A stretch of DNA of 54,083 bases from Dehalococcoidia bacterium (lineage in GTDB: Bacteria; Chloroflexota; Dehalococcoidia; UBA2979): contig SHYR01000005.1 of NCBI GenBank assembly GCA_009692705.1, forward strand, positions 1 through 54,083, in the 5' to 3' direction. Below, one piece after another: positions 1-7,295 of this stretch (its first letter is position 1; each line of letters opens with the position of its first letter). Made by a program: the position numbers and the translations under genes. The notes under the pieces were generated by a model. It ran no database searches, was not told where the DNA came from, and saw nothing but the letters and a program-made list of their open reading frames with translations.

Positions 1-206
1 GTAGCTAGCTGCGGGCAGCCGGACAGCGCCGGCGCTGCTTCCCCCGCGCCGACAACGGTGCTATCGTCGCGGCGCGACGCCGGCGTCGCCTCAGAAGCGC
101 CTCGAGGCCGTCACAGGAGCGACCCGCGGAATCTGAGTCACCGAGCGGCCCGGCCCCCACGGGCCGGTGGTGGTGCTGACAACAGTCAGCTGGAAGTGTT
201 GGCCCC
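1..206 (+). other. Non-coding leader region upstream of the RRM-protein gene
   Basis: I see no convincing gene here. Two small hairpins can be drawn: 150-167 (7-bp stem, 4-base loop) and 175-190 (GCTGAC / GTCAGC with loop AACA). The ten bases 132-141 are an exact reverse complement of 207-216, which contains the GTG start of the next gene (see that gene and the findings). No clear -35/-10 pair was recognised in this stretch. Confidence 0.5.
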
Positions 207-216
207 GTGACTCAGA
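132..216 (+). promoter_or_regulatory. Candidate start-codon-sequestering RNA fold in the RRM-gene leader
   Basis: TCTGAGTCAC at 132-141 is exactly complementary to GTGACTCAGA at 207-216, which holds the GTG start and the next two codons. Two small hairpins (150-167, 175-190) sit between the arms and would bring them together. In mRNA this could hide the start codon. Thermosensitive or ligand-dependent opening is speculation; only the complementarity is seen. Confidence 0.4.
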
Positions 217-488
217 GGATTTACGTTGGGAACCTGCCCTACAGCGCAACCGAGGACGAGATCCGGCGGTTGTTCGAGGCCCACGGCGAGGTGGTGTCCT
301 GCGCCATCCCGACCGACCGCGAGACCGGGCGCCCGCGCGGCTTCGGCTTCGTCGAGATGTCCAACGAGGACGCGGCGAATGCGATCGCCGCGCTCGACGG
401 CAAGGACTTCGACGGCCGCACGCTGCGCGTGAACGAGGCGCGCCCGCGCGAGGACTCACGCCAGGGCGACGGCGGATTCCGGCGCTAG
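207..488 (+). CDS. RRM-domain RNA-binding protein
   Basis: A 93-residue protein that is essentially one RNA-recognition motif: RNP2 is IYVGNL at residues 5-10 and RNP1 is RGFGFVEM at residues 44-51, with conserved aromatic residues for stacking on RNA. A short Arg/Gly-rich tail follows (residues 80-93). Such single-RRM proteins are known from cyanobacteria and several other phyla, where some are cold-induced and may act as RNA chaperones; that role is inferred here. The GTG start at 207 gives the usual N-terminus (MTQRIYVGNLP). A weak GGAAG lies 10 bases upstream. The start codon lies inside a sequence complementary to leader bases 132-141. The gene is followed by a strong terminator-like hairpin, so it is probably monocistronic. 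Confidence 0.93.
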   Translation: MTQRIYVGNLPYSATEDEIRRLFEAHGEVVSCAIPTDRETGRPRGFGFVEMSNEDAANAIAALDGKDFDGRTLRVNEARPREDSRQGDGGFRR

Positions 489-513
489 CGCAGCATCCCG
501 GCACACATGGCGG

Positions 514-550
514 CATGAAAGGGGCCCGGCGTCGCCGGGCCTCTTTCATG
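514..550 (+). terminator. Rho-independent-type terminator after the RRM-protein gene
   Basis: A 17-bp stem (one G-T pair) with a 3-base loop at 531-533. The GC-rich core is flanked by CATGAAAG on the left and CTTTCATG on the right, so each strand has a short T-containing tract at the base of the stem. It starts 25 bases after the stop of the RRM gene and no gene lies on it, which fits transcription termination. Confidence 0.75.
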
Positions 551-625
551 CTGGGCTCGGCGCAGCCGTTCCCCCAACCTGCCCGCCGCGCGCCTAGAAT
601 CCCGCTGCAGGGGGGGAGGTGCGTC

Positions 626-1105
626 ATGCCCGTCGTCGGCTTCGATCACGCCGCGATCCCGATCGAGCGCCCGGAGGAGATGATCGCATTCTACAAGCGC
701 CTCGGCTTCGCGATCGTCGGCGAGCAGGAATGGCGCGACGGCAAGCGCGGGGGGTTCGCCATCCAGTTCGGCGAGTCCAAGATCAACGCCCATCCCCCTG
801 CGGTCTGGTCGAACCCGAGCTTCACGCTGCGTGGGCCGACGGCGCTCCCGGGCTGCGGCGATTTCTGCTTTGTCTGGGCCGGCGGCCTGGAGGCGCTCCA
901 GCACACGCTCGCCGCCGCCGGGGCGGTGATCGAGCAGGGGCCGGTGCCGCGCGAGGGCGGGCGCGGCGGCGGGCACGCGCGCGGCACGAGCATCTACACG
1001 CGCGACCCCGACCGCAACCTGCTCGAGTTCATCGTGTACGACCAGGCGTACAGCGGCCGCGACGCCCTCTCGAGGGCTGCCCTTGTTCCCGGCGCAGCGC
1101 TGTAG
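626..1105 (+). CDS. VOC-superfamily (glyoxalase/bleomycin-resistance-like) protein
   Basis: 159 residues with the paired beta-alpha-beta-beta-beta layout of the vicinal-oxygen-chelate fold. The first half begins GFDHAAIPI (His8 is a candidate metal ligand) and AFYKRLGF. The second half ends with the typical DPDRNLLEF at residues 127-135, whose Glu134 is the usual second-half metal ligand. The family includes glyoxalase I, ring-cleavage dioxygenases and antibiotic-binding proteins; the substrate here cannot be told. ATG 626 is chosen because a purine-rich GGGGGGAGG lies at 611-619. TAGAAT at 595-600 could serve as its -10 element. tRNA-Phe starts 15 bases after its stop. Confidence 0.85.
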   Translation: MPVVGFDHAAIPIERPEEMIAFYKRLGFAIVGEQEWRDGKRGGFAIQFGESKINAHPPAVWSNPSFTLRGPTALPGCGDFCFVWAGGLEALQHTLAAAGAVIEQGPVPREGGRGGGHARGTSIYTRDPDRNLLEFIVYDQAYSGRDALSRAALVPGAAL

Positions 1106-1120
1106 TTGAATCGGCTCCAT

Positions 1121-1196
1121 GCCGAGGTAGCTCAGTCGGTAGAGCACGCGACTGAAAATCGCGGTGTCGCCAGTTCGATTCTGGCCCTCGGCACCA
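1121..1196 (+). tRNA. tRNA-Phe (anticodon GAA), CCA encoded
   Basis: A complete 76-nt cloverleaf. The acceptor stem is GCCGAGG (1121-1127) with CCTCGGC (1186-1192); the D-arm is GCTC/GAGC; the anticodon stem CGCGA/TCGCG closes loop CTGAAAA with anticodon GAA at 1154-1156; the T-arm GCCAG/CTGGC closes TTCGATT; discriminator A1193 and genomic CCA 1194-1196. There is no intron. It charges through the PheST synthetase, which is encoded about 47 kb away in this window. Confidence 0.98.
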
Positions 1197-1238
1197 GTTG
1201 TTTCTCCCCGTAGCAGGGCTCGGCCGATCTTGGCCCCC

Positions 1239-1256
1239 GCCGCCGCCCACGGCGGC
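1239..1256 (+). terminator. Hairpin between tRNA-Phe and the next gene
   Basis: A 7-bp GC stem (GCCGCCG / CGGCGGC) with loop CCCA lies between the tRNA and the AAAGGA ribosome-binding site of the next gene. It may end the tRNA transcript or be a leader hairpin; there is no T run. Confidence 0.3.
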
Positions 1257-1273
1257 ACGCAAAGGACAGACGC

Positions 1274-2149
1274 ATGGCGCTGATCGCGGTCGCCGGCAGC
1301 GAGGCAGGAGCGGGCGCCACGACGGTGGCGGTGGGGCTGGCGCACCGCCTGGCCTACGCCGGGCGCAGCGTGCGCCTGGCGCGCCTCGCCGGTGACGCCG
1401 GCGCGGCGGCCGACGCACGCGCGTTCGCCGCGCTGGAGTTCGCTACCGCATCCGGCCAGCCGGTCGCCGCCGCCTCGCTCGGCGCGGGCGGTGGCGACAG
1501 CGACACGACCGACACGACCGACACGACCGACACGATCGTCGAGCTGCCGGCGGGCACGGACGCGCCGGCGCTCGCGCGACAGCTGGGCGCGACGCTCGTG
1601 ACCGTGAGCCGCACGGCCGCGGGTGCGGGCGGGGCGATCGCGATCCTGAACCACGCCGCCCGCGGCGGCGCACTGGCGATCCCAGAGGACCGCGTGCTGG
1701 CCGCGCCGACGGTGGGCGCGCTGATCGCGGCGAGCCGCGCGCGCGTGCTCGCACGCTCCGCCGCGGGCGACGGCGAGCTCTGCGAGCACATCGTGATCGG
1801 GCCGATCTCGGAGGACGCCGACACCCCGCATTTCCGCCGCTTCCCGCGCAAGGCGGTGGTGACGCGCGCGGAGAAGGTCGACATCGCGCTCGCGGCGCTG
1901 CTGACGGACACGCGCTGCCTGATCCTGACCGGCGGTGCCGACCCCAGTCCGTACTTGCTCGACCGCGTCGCCTCCGACCGCACGACCACGCTGCTGCTGG
2001 CCCCCGGCGGCACCGTGGAGACCGTGCACGACATCGAGGGCAGCTTCGGGCGCTTGCCGTTCGCCGGCGAGGAGAAGGCGGAGCGCATCGGCGCGCTGAT
2101 GGCCGCCGCGCTGGACGACGCCGCGCTCGGGCGCTTGCTCGGCGCCTAG
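1274..2149 (+). CDS. BioD-like/DRTGG-domain protein with altered Walker A
   Basis: 291 residues. The N-terminus resembles the P-loop domain of BioD and of long phosphotransacetylases (IAVAGSEAGAGATTVAVGL, residues 4-22). The C-terminal half resembles a DRTGG domain (EHIVIGPIS near residue 174, then RAEKVDIALAAL and LILTGG). This pairing is known as the N-terminal regulatory part of some Pta proteins, but no phosphotransacetylase domain is present. The Walker A Lys is replaced by Ala15, so ATP hydrolysis is doubtful. The middle carries a run of Asp-Thr-Thr repeats encoded at 1501-1536. ATG 1274 has AAAGGA nine bases upstream. It appears monocistronic. A ligand-sensing role is a guess. Confidence 0.65.
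   Translation: MALIAVAGSEAGAGATTVAVGLAHRLAYAGRSVRLARLAGDAGAAADARAFAALEFATASGQPVAAASLGAGGGDSDTTDTTDTTDTIVELPAGTDAPALARQLGATLVTVSRTAAGAGGAIAILNHAARGGALAIPEDRVLAAPTVGALIAASRARVLARSAAGDGELCEHIVIGPISEDADTPHFRRFPRKAVVTRAEKVDIALAALLTDTRCLILTGGADPSPYLLDRVASDRTTTLLLAPGGTVETVHDIEGSFGRLPFAGEEKAERIGALMAAALDDAALGRLLGA
1501..1536 (+). repeat. Four tandem 9-bp units (CGACACGAC) inside a coding region
   Basis: CGACACGAC is repeated three times and followed by a fourth copy ending in T. In frame it encodes an Asp-Thr-Thr tract that lies in a loop between the two predicted domains, so length changes would be tolerated. Confidence 0.9.
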
Positions 2150-2230
2150 CGGCCGCCCGGCGCACCACCGCTCCCGGGCGCTCCAGTACATGCGCCCAGC
2201 GCGCACGTACGCCCCGCCGCGGTCCTGGGC

Positions 2231-2242
2231 TATCCTGAGCGC
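2231..2242 (+). promoter_or_regulatory. Candidate leaderless promoter of the M50 protease gene
   Basis: TATCCT (2231-2236) is a good -10 hexamer placed exactly six bases before the GTG start at 2243. No Shine-Dalgarno sequence is present, so transcription may start at the start codon. No clear -35 is seen. Confidence 0.45.
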
Positions 2243-3397
2243 GTGGACCTCAGCTCCGGGTTCCGCATCGGCCGCGTGCGCGGGATCGACATCCGCATGC
2301 ACTGGTCGTGGCTGCTGATCTTCGCGTTGCTGTCGTGGTCGCTCTCCCAGTCGCTGTTCGTGGGCGGCTCGTTCGACCGCTGGCCGGCCGGCGTGCGCTG
2401 GGGGGCGGGTGTGGGCACGGCGCTGTTGTTCTTCGGCTCGGTGCTGCTGCACGAGCTTTCGCACGCCTTTGTGGCGCAGCGCTACGGGATGCAGGTGCCC
2501 TCGATCACGCTCTTCGTGTTCGGCGGGGTCTCGACCCTCGCGCAGGAGATGAGCACGGCGGGGCAGGAGTTCCGGGTCGCGATCGCCGGGCCGCTGACCT
2601 CCTGGGCGCTGTCGCTGACGTTCGGCGCGCTGTGGCTGCTCACGCGCTCGCACGACCTCTCCGAGATCTTCGTCTACCTCGCGGCGATCAACGCCGCGCT
2701 GGGCGCCTTCAACCTGCTGCCGGGCTTCCCGCTCGACGGCGGCCGCGTCTTCCGCTCGATCGTGTGGGCGCGCAGCAAGGATCTGCTGGGCGCGACGCGC
2801 ACCGCGTCGCGGCTGGGCGTTGCGATCGCCTACGCGATGATCGCGCTCGGCCTGCTGAACGTGCTGCTGTTCGGACTGCTGGGCGGGCTGTGGTACGTGC
2901 TGATCGGGCTCTTCCTGAAGTCGGCCTCCGAGGGCTCGTACGGCTCCATGCTGGTGGAAAGCGCGCTCAAGAACGTCAGCGCGCGCGCCGCGATGCGGCC
3001 GTCCCCGGAGCCGGTCGCGGCGGCGCTGTCGCTGGAGCGCTTCGTCGACGAGCGGCTGCTGACGACCGGCCAGCGTGCCTTTCTCGTAGAGCGCGCCGGC
3101 GCGGTGGTCGGCATCATCACCGCCAGCGACGTCGTGAAGCTGCCGCGCGAGCAGTGGCGCGCGACCGCGGTGGAGGCCGCGATGGTGCCCTCCGAGCGCG
3201 TGCTGACCGTGGGGCCGGAGACCAGCGTGGTGGAGGCGCTGCGCATGATGCAGCAGCACGACGTGCACCAGTTGCCGGTGATCGAAAATGGCCTTGTGAT
3301 CGGGCTGCTCACCCGTGGCGACGTGATGCAGCAGATCGAGCTGCGCACGGTCTTCGGCGAGCACGAGCGCCGTCGCGGTCGGGAGCGGCGCGGCTAA
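2243..3397 (+). CDS. Site-2 protease-family (M50) metalloprotease with C-terminal CBS pair
   Basis: 384 residues. The zinc protease motif HELSH lies at residues 70-74 in a membrane helix, and the third ligand is the Asp of NLLPGFPLDGGR (Asp165). About four to six hydrophobic segments cover residues 20-220. The C-terminus (about 250-370) holds two CBS motifs (VVGIITASDVVKLP and VIGLLTRGDVMQQI), which usually bind adenine nucleotides. The architecture matches the SpoIVFB/Rip3-like intramembrane proteases that cleave membrane-bound regulators. The target is unknown. GTG 2243 follows a close -10-like TATCCT. Its stop TAA overlaps the stop of the convergent pcrA gene. Confidence 0.9.
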   Translation: MDLSSGFRIGRVRGIDIRMHWSWLLIFALLSWSLSQSLFVGGSFDRWPAGVRWGAGVGTALLFFGSVLLHELSHAFVAQRYGMQVPSITLFVFGGVSTLAQEMSTAGQEFRVAIAGPLTSWALSLTFGALWLLTRSHDLSEIFVYLAAINAALGAFNLLPGFPLDGGRVFRSIVWARSKDLLGATRTASRLGVAIAYAMIALGLLNVLLFGLLGGLWYVLIGLFLKSASEGSYGSMLVESALKNVSARAAMRPSPEPVAAALSLERFVDERLLTTGQRAFLVERAGAVVGIITASDVVKLPREQWRATAVEAAMVPSERVLTVGPETSVVEALRMMQQHDVHQLPVIENGLVIGLLTRGDVMQQIELRTVFGEHERRRGRERRG

Positions 3398-5676
3398 CCG
3401 GCGCCGGCTTCGTCCTCCGGCGGCTCGTGGTCATCCGGCACCGCCGCGCGCGTAGGCTCGGGCCGGCGCTCCGCCTTGAGCGGCGCGAAGGACAGCAGCA
3501 GCTTCCTTACGCCTGCCGCCTCGAAGGCTACCGTCACCTGCTGGTCGCCCGGCACAAGCGTGCAAGACACCACCACGCCGCGGCCGAACTGCGCGTGCTC
3601 CACGCGCTCCCCGGCCGCGAACGCGGGTTCGGACGGCACGTCGCGCACCTGCCGCCCCGCGATCGCGGCGCGGCGCTCGCGGGCGCTCAGCGGCACGGCC
3701 CCCGCCGTGGCGGCGCCCGTGCCGGAGGCGGTAAGCTCGGCGGACGGCACGTCGCGCAGGAAGCGCGAGCGGATGCTGCGCCGCTGCATGCCCTGGTAGA
3801 AGCGGCTGCCGGCGTGCAGCAGGTAGAGCCGCTCCTTCGCGCGCGTCATACCCACGTAAGCGATGCGGCGCTCCTCCTCCAGCTGCTGCGGATCATCGAG
3901 CGAGCGCACATGCGGCAGCAGGCCCTCCTCGAGCCCCGGCATGAAGACGACGGGGAACTCCAGCCCCTTCGCCGCGTGCAGCGTCGTGAGCGTGACGGCG
4001 TTCGGGGTGGCGACGGCGGGGTCGTCCACATCGGCCACCAGCGCGACCTCCTCGAGGAATGACGCGAGGGAGCGGCTGCCTTCAAGGTCCTGGTACTGGC
4101 GCGCGACCTCGAGCAGTTCCTCCACGTTCTCCCAGCGGGTCGTGGCGTGCGCCTCGTCGCTGTCCTGGAGGTACTGGCGGTATCCGACGTCGCGCAGGAT
4201 CTCGTCCAGCAGGTCGGCGACGCTGAAGCGCTCGCGCCGCTCGCGCAGGGAGTCGACCAGGCGCACGAAGCCGTCGAGGGCGAGGCGGCTGTCGGCGCGC
4301 AGGGCGGGCAGGGCGGGCAAGGCAGCGTCACCGCGCGCGAGCTTCGCCGCTACCGCCAGCGGCGCGAGGCCCGTCTCGGCGGCGACGGCGAGCACGTGCT
4401 CCAGCGTGCGGTCACCGATGCCGCGCGGCGGCACGTTCACGATGCGCTGGAAGGCCACGCTGTCCATCTCGTTCTGCACCAGCCGCAGGTACGCCAGCAG
4501 GTCGCGCACCTCGCGCCGGTCGTAGAAGCGCGTGCCGCCGACGAGGCGGTAGGGGATGCCGAGATAGAGGAACGCCTCCTCCAGCGCGCGCGACTGCGCG
4601 TTGGTGCGGTACATCACCGCGCAGTCGGCCGGCGCACGGCCGCCCCGCGTCAGCCGCTGCACCTCGGAGGCGATGTACATCGCCTCCTCCTCGCCGGAGC
4701 GCGCCGAGTGCTCGACCACGCGTTCGCCGTCGGCGTTGGCGGTCCAGAGCTGCTTCTCGGGGCGGCCCTCGGCGCGGCGGATCACAGCGTCGGCCACCCT
4801 CAGGATGCGGGCGCTGGAGCGGTAGTTCTGCTCCAGCAGCACGACCTCCGTGCCGGGGAAATCGCTCCGGAAGTGGGCAAGGTTGCGCACGTCGGCGGCG
4901 CGCCACGAGTAGATCGACTGGTCCGGGTCGCCCACCGCGGTGATGTTGCCGTGCTTCGACGTCAGCGCCCGCGCCAGCTCGTACTGCACCACGTTGGTGT
5001 CCTGGAACTCGTCGATCAGCAGGTGCAGGTACCGCTCCGCGTAGCGGTCGCACACCGCCGGCGCGCGCTGGAACAGCTCAAGCGTGCGACCGAGCAGGTC
5101 GTCGAAGTCGACCGCCGCGCTCTCCGTCAGCGCGTGGTCGTACTGCTCGAAGACGCGCGCGACCACCTCCTCGAAGTAGGAGCCGACCGCACCCGCGTAG
5201 CCCGCGGCGTCCAGGCGGTGGTTCTTCGCCGCCGAGATCGCCGACAGCACGGCGCCGGGCGCGAAGCGCTTCGAGTCGACGTGCAGCTCCTTCTCGATCC
5301 GCCGCACCAGCGAGAGCTGGTCGTCGCGGTCGTAAATCACGAAGCCGGACGGGATGCCGATCTGCTGGCCGTCGCGTCGCAGCATGCGGGCGCAAATGCC
5401 GTGGAAGGTGCCGAGCGTGATCGCACGGGCATCCTCCTCGAGCAGGCGCTCCACGCGCTCGCGCATCTCACGCGCCGCCTTGTTGGTGAACGTCACCGCG
5501 AGGATGCGCCACGGCGGGACCGCGAGCGTGCGCACGAGGTAGGCGATGCGGTGCGCGATCACGCGCGTCTTGCCCGAGCCCGGGCCGGCGAGGATCAGCA
5601 GCGGCCCGCCTCGAACCGTCACCGCATGGCGCTGGGCGGGGTTGAGGGCGTCGAGCGCATCCTGGGTCGCGGTCAT
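3394..5676 (-). CDS. pcrA: ATP-dependent DNA helicase PcrA/UvrD
   Basis: 760 residues, the usual length for superfamily 1A helicases that unwind 3'-5' in nucleotide-excision repair and replication restart. Motif I is AGPGSGKT (residues 30-37), motif II LLIDEFQDTN, motif III GDPDQSIYSWR, motif IV QNYRSSARIL, motif V TLHAAKGLEFPVVF and motif VI AYVGMTRAKERLYL. The C-terminus ends in a Tudor-like segment (GERVEHAQFGRGVVVS) that in PcrA contacts RNA polymerase. ATG 5676 is chosen because it gives the usual MTATQDALDALNPAQ start. TACAAT (5704-5699, minus strand) is a plausible -10. It is convergent with and overlaps the M50 gene by four bases. Confidence 0.96.
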   Translation of the reverse strand: MTATQDALDALNPAQRHAVTVRGGPLLILAGPGSGKTRVIAHRIAYLVRTLAVPPWRILAVTFTNKAAREMRERVERLLEEDARAITLGTFHGICARMLRRDGQQIGIPSGFVIYDRDDQLSLVRRIEKELHVDSKRFAPGAVLSAISAAKNHRLDAAGYAGAVGSYFEEVVARVFEQYDHALTESAAVDFDDLLGRTLELFQRAPAVCDRYAERYLHLLIDEFQDTNVVQYELARALTSKHGNITAVGDPDQSIYSWRAADVRNLAHFRSDFPGTEVVLLEQNYRSSARILRVADAVIRRAEGRPEKQLWTANADGERVVEHSARSGEEEAMYIASEVQRLTRGGRAPADCAVMYRTNAQSRALEEAFLYLGIPYRLVGGTRFYDRREVRDLLAYLRLVQNEMDSVAFQRIVNVPPRGIGDRTLEHVLAVAAETGLAPLAVAAKLARGDAALPALPALRADSRLALDGFVRLVDSLRERRERFSVADLLDEILRDVGYRQYLQDSDEAHATTRWENVEELLEVARQYQDLEGSRSLASFLEEVALVADVDDPAVATPNAVTLTTLHAAKGLEFPVVFMPGLEEGLLPHVRSLDDPQQLEEERRIAYVGMTRAKERLYLLHAGSRFYQGMQRRSIRSRFLRDVPSAELTASGTGAATAGAVPLSARERRAAIAGRQVRDVPSEPAFAAGERVEHAQFGRGVVVSCTLVPGDQQVTVAFEAAGVRKLLLSFAPLKAERRPEPTRAAVPDDHEPPEDEAGAG

Positions 5677-5698
5677 GGGCCTCGCAGTTCCTGCTCTG

Positions 5699-5704
5699 AT
5701 TGTA
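5699..5704 (-). promoter_or_regulatory. -10 element (TACAAT) for pcrA
   Basis: TACAAT reads on the minus strand 22 bases before the pcrA ATG. It is one mismatch from the consensus TATAAT. No strong -35 hexamer is seen. Confidence 0.45.
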
Positions 5705-5823
5705 GCCGCCGGGGCGGTGCGTTCAGCAGGCCACCGCTCCACACGACCGTCCACGGTGCACGTGGTAGGCTGTCGGCGCGCGCAGCCCTACCCCCGCTCC
5801 CCCAGCAAGGAGGACAACCCCTG

Positions 5824-6414
5824 GTGGACTTCCTGATCGGGTTGCCGAGCGGCCTTGAGGGGTTGCTGGGGCTGCTCGCCGCGCTGGTCGCCTCCTACCT
5901 GCTGCTGGCGTGGGTCACCAGCGTGCTCTGGACTTTCCGCGACGCGCGTGCGCGCACACCGCACGTAGCCGCGCAGGCGATCGGCGTGGCGCTGGTCGCG
6001 CTGATCCCGCTGCTCGGCATCACGCTCTACCTGATCCTCCGCCCCGGCGAGACGCTACAGCAGGCCTACGACCGCGATCTCGAGCAGCAGACGCTGCTCG
6101 CCGAGCTCCAGGCGGTGCCGGCCTGCCCCGGCTGCCAGCGCGCGGTGCGAGACGAGTTCACTGCCTGCCCCTACTGCCGCACCACGCTCAAGGAGCCGTG
6201 CAGCAGCTGCGGACACCAGCTCGCGCAGGCCTGGCGTCACTGTCCGTACTGCGCGACCACGCGCGCGCCCGAACGCGCCGGCGCGCGCCGCGCGTTCGGC
6301 GCGGCGCGCGCGACCCGCCCGCTGACCGACGCATCGGAGCGCGAGCAGGGGGAGGCAGGCGTGCCGGAGGCGGCGCTGCGCGGCAGCGCCAGCCGCGAGC
6401 CACCGCCGCAGTAA
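5824..6414 (+). CDS. Membrane-anchored double zinc-ribbon protein
   Basis: 196 residues. The N-terminal third has two hydrophobic segments (about residues 10-34 and 48-69) with the phospholipase-D-nuclease-like signature of an inner-membrane anchor, LIPLLGITLYLILRPGE. Two treble-clef-like CxxC pairs follow: CPGC...CPYC and CSSCGH...CPYC at about residues 100-145. The tail is Arg/Ala-rich and probably disordered. Similar short proteins occur next to membrane genes in Chloroflexota and Actinobacteria with no known function. GTG 5824 is fixed by a perfect AAGGAGG at 5807-5813, ten bases upstream. It is divergent from pcrA. Confidence 0.8.
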   Translation: MDFLIGLPSGLEGLLGLLAALVASYLLLAWVTSVLWTFRDARARTPHVAAQAIGVALVALIPLLGITLYLILRPGETLQQAYDRDLEQQTLLAELQAVPACPGCQRAVRDEFTACPYCRTTLKEPCSSCGHQLAQAWRHCPYCATTRAPERAGARRAFGAARATRPLTDASEREQGEAGVPEAALRGSASREPPPQ

Positions 6415-6441
6415 TAGCCGGGAGCACACGGGCATCACGCG

Positions 6442-6465
6442 ACGGCCGCCCTGACGGGCGGCCGT
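6442..6465. terminator. Bidirectional hairpin between convergent genes
   Basis: ACGGCCGCCC / GGGCGGCCGT, a perfect 10-bp stem with loop TGAC, lies between the stop codons of the zinc-ribbon gene (plus) and the thioredoxin-like gene (minus). A weaker 6-bp stem follows at 6489-6503. Neither has a long T tract. Confidence 0.6.
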
Positions 6466-6505
6466 GTGGCGCTCGCGTCTGTGCCGTGCCCGCCGAGGGC
6501 GGGAC

Positions 6506-7096
6506 CTACTTCAGCTTCTGCTCCAGCAGCTCGCGGATCTCAGTCAGGGTCGCGTGGCGCCACTCGCCGGCGAGCTGGTTGGTCTCCTCGCGGTACTGGA
6601 GCATCAGCGCGTCGCGCTCGGGGCCCTCGGCCGGGGCGCCGTTGGGCATCACGCGCTTGCGCACCGCCGCCATCTGCTCGGTGGCGAGCTTCGGGCGCTC
6701 GATCCAGGGGCCGAGGCAGCGGTGGTTGCGGTCGTAGAAGACGAACACGGGGATGGACTCGAACTGCCCCTGGTTCAGGAACTCCGCCATCACGTCCTTG
6801 TTCTGGTCGCGGAAGAGGATGCGCATCTCCATGCCCGTGGCCTCGGCGATCTTCGCGATCACGGGCAGCCCGCGCCAGACGTCCGGGCACCAATGCTCGC
6901 CGATCACCAGCACCTTCACGCCGTGCTGCTTGACCAACGCCTTCACCGCCGCGATGTCGGCGGCCTGCGGCACGTATTCGTCGTAGTGCTTCTGGAACTC
7001 CGCCTTGCGCTCTAGGATCGCGTCCAGCCACGCCGGGTAGCTGTCGAGGCCTGAGGCGAAGCGCCCCGGGGTGACGACTGATGTTTCGCTCGCCAT
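6506..7096 (-). CDS. Thioredoxin-fold protein with a single active-site cysteine
   Basis: 196 residues. The pattern VKVLVIGEHWCPDVWRGLPVIAKIAEA (residues about 60-86) matches the beta1-active site-alpha1 region of thioredoxins, and a cis-Pro appears in FESIPVFVFYD. The active site reads WCPDV, so the second Cys of CxxC is missing; one more Cys occurs in NHRCLGPW. This resembles the thioredoxin-family proteins of Bacillus and Chloroflexota annotated as thiol-disulfide isomerases without a proven reaction. ATG 7096 has AAGGAG seven bases upstream. TACACT at 7162-7157 is a candidate -10, leaving a leader of about 50 nt with a hairpin. Confidence 0.82.
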   Translation of the reverse strand: MASETSVVTPGRFASGLDSYPAWLDAILERKAEFQKHYDEYVPQAADIAAVKALVKQHGVKVLVIGEHWCPDVWRGLPVIAKIAEATGMEMRILFRDQNKDVMAEFLNQGQFESIPVFVFYDRNHRCLGPWIERPKLATEQMAAVRKRVMPNGAPAEGPERDALMLQYREETNQLAGEWRHATLTEIRELLEQKLK

Positions 7097-7112
7097 GACT
7101 GCTCCTTGTGAT

Positions 7113-7162
7113 CCGGCGATTCGCCGGGAACCTGCTCCGCGGGGATTCAGGGAGCGAGTGTA
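7113..7162 (-). promoter_or_regulatory. Promoter and leader hairpin of the thioredoxin-like gene
   Basis: On the minus strand TACACT (7162-7157) is a -10 candidate. Its leader contains a hairpin CCGGCG/CGCCGG (7127-7113) that stops seven bases before the AAGGAG ribosome-binding site. The hairpin might influence translation; this is inferred from position only. Confidence 0.35.
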
Positions 7163-7283
7163 CCACGGGTGCCGTAGGCGCTGGATTTCTTACTGCACGG
7201 CTGCATGGCGCCATAGCGCCACGGCGCGCGGCGCGCCAGAGCGCGCCACACGACGGCTGCGCGCGCCCCGCTGGCGGCGGCGG

Positions 7284-7295
7284 TACCATCGCCGC
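7284..7295 (+). promoter_or_regulatory. Candidate leaderless promoter of the TIGR01906-type gene
   Basis: TACCAT (7284-7289) is followed by exactly six bases and then GTG 7296. There is no Shine-Dalgarno sequence. The spacing is identical to that upstream of the M50 gene at 2243. Confidence 0.45.

Noticed and set aside
485-3364. Long open frame of 959 codons on the minus strand opposite the VOC, tRNA, DRTGG and M50 genes
   Set aside because: It runs across a tRNA and is His/Arg/Gln-rich with no motifs. In very GC-rich DNA the frame opposite real genes is often open.
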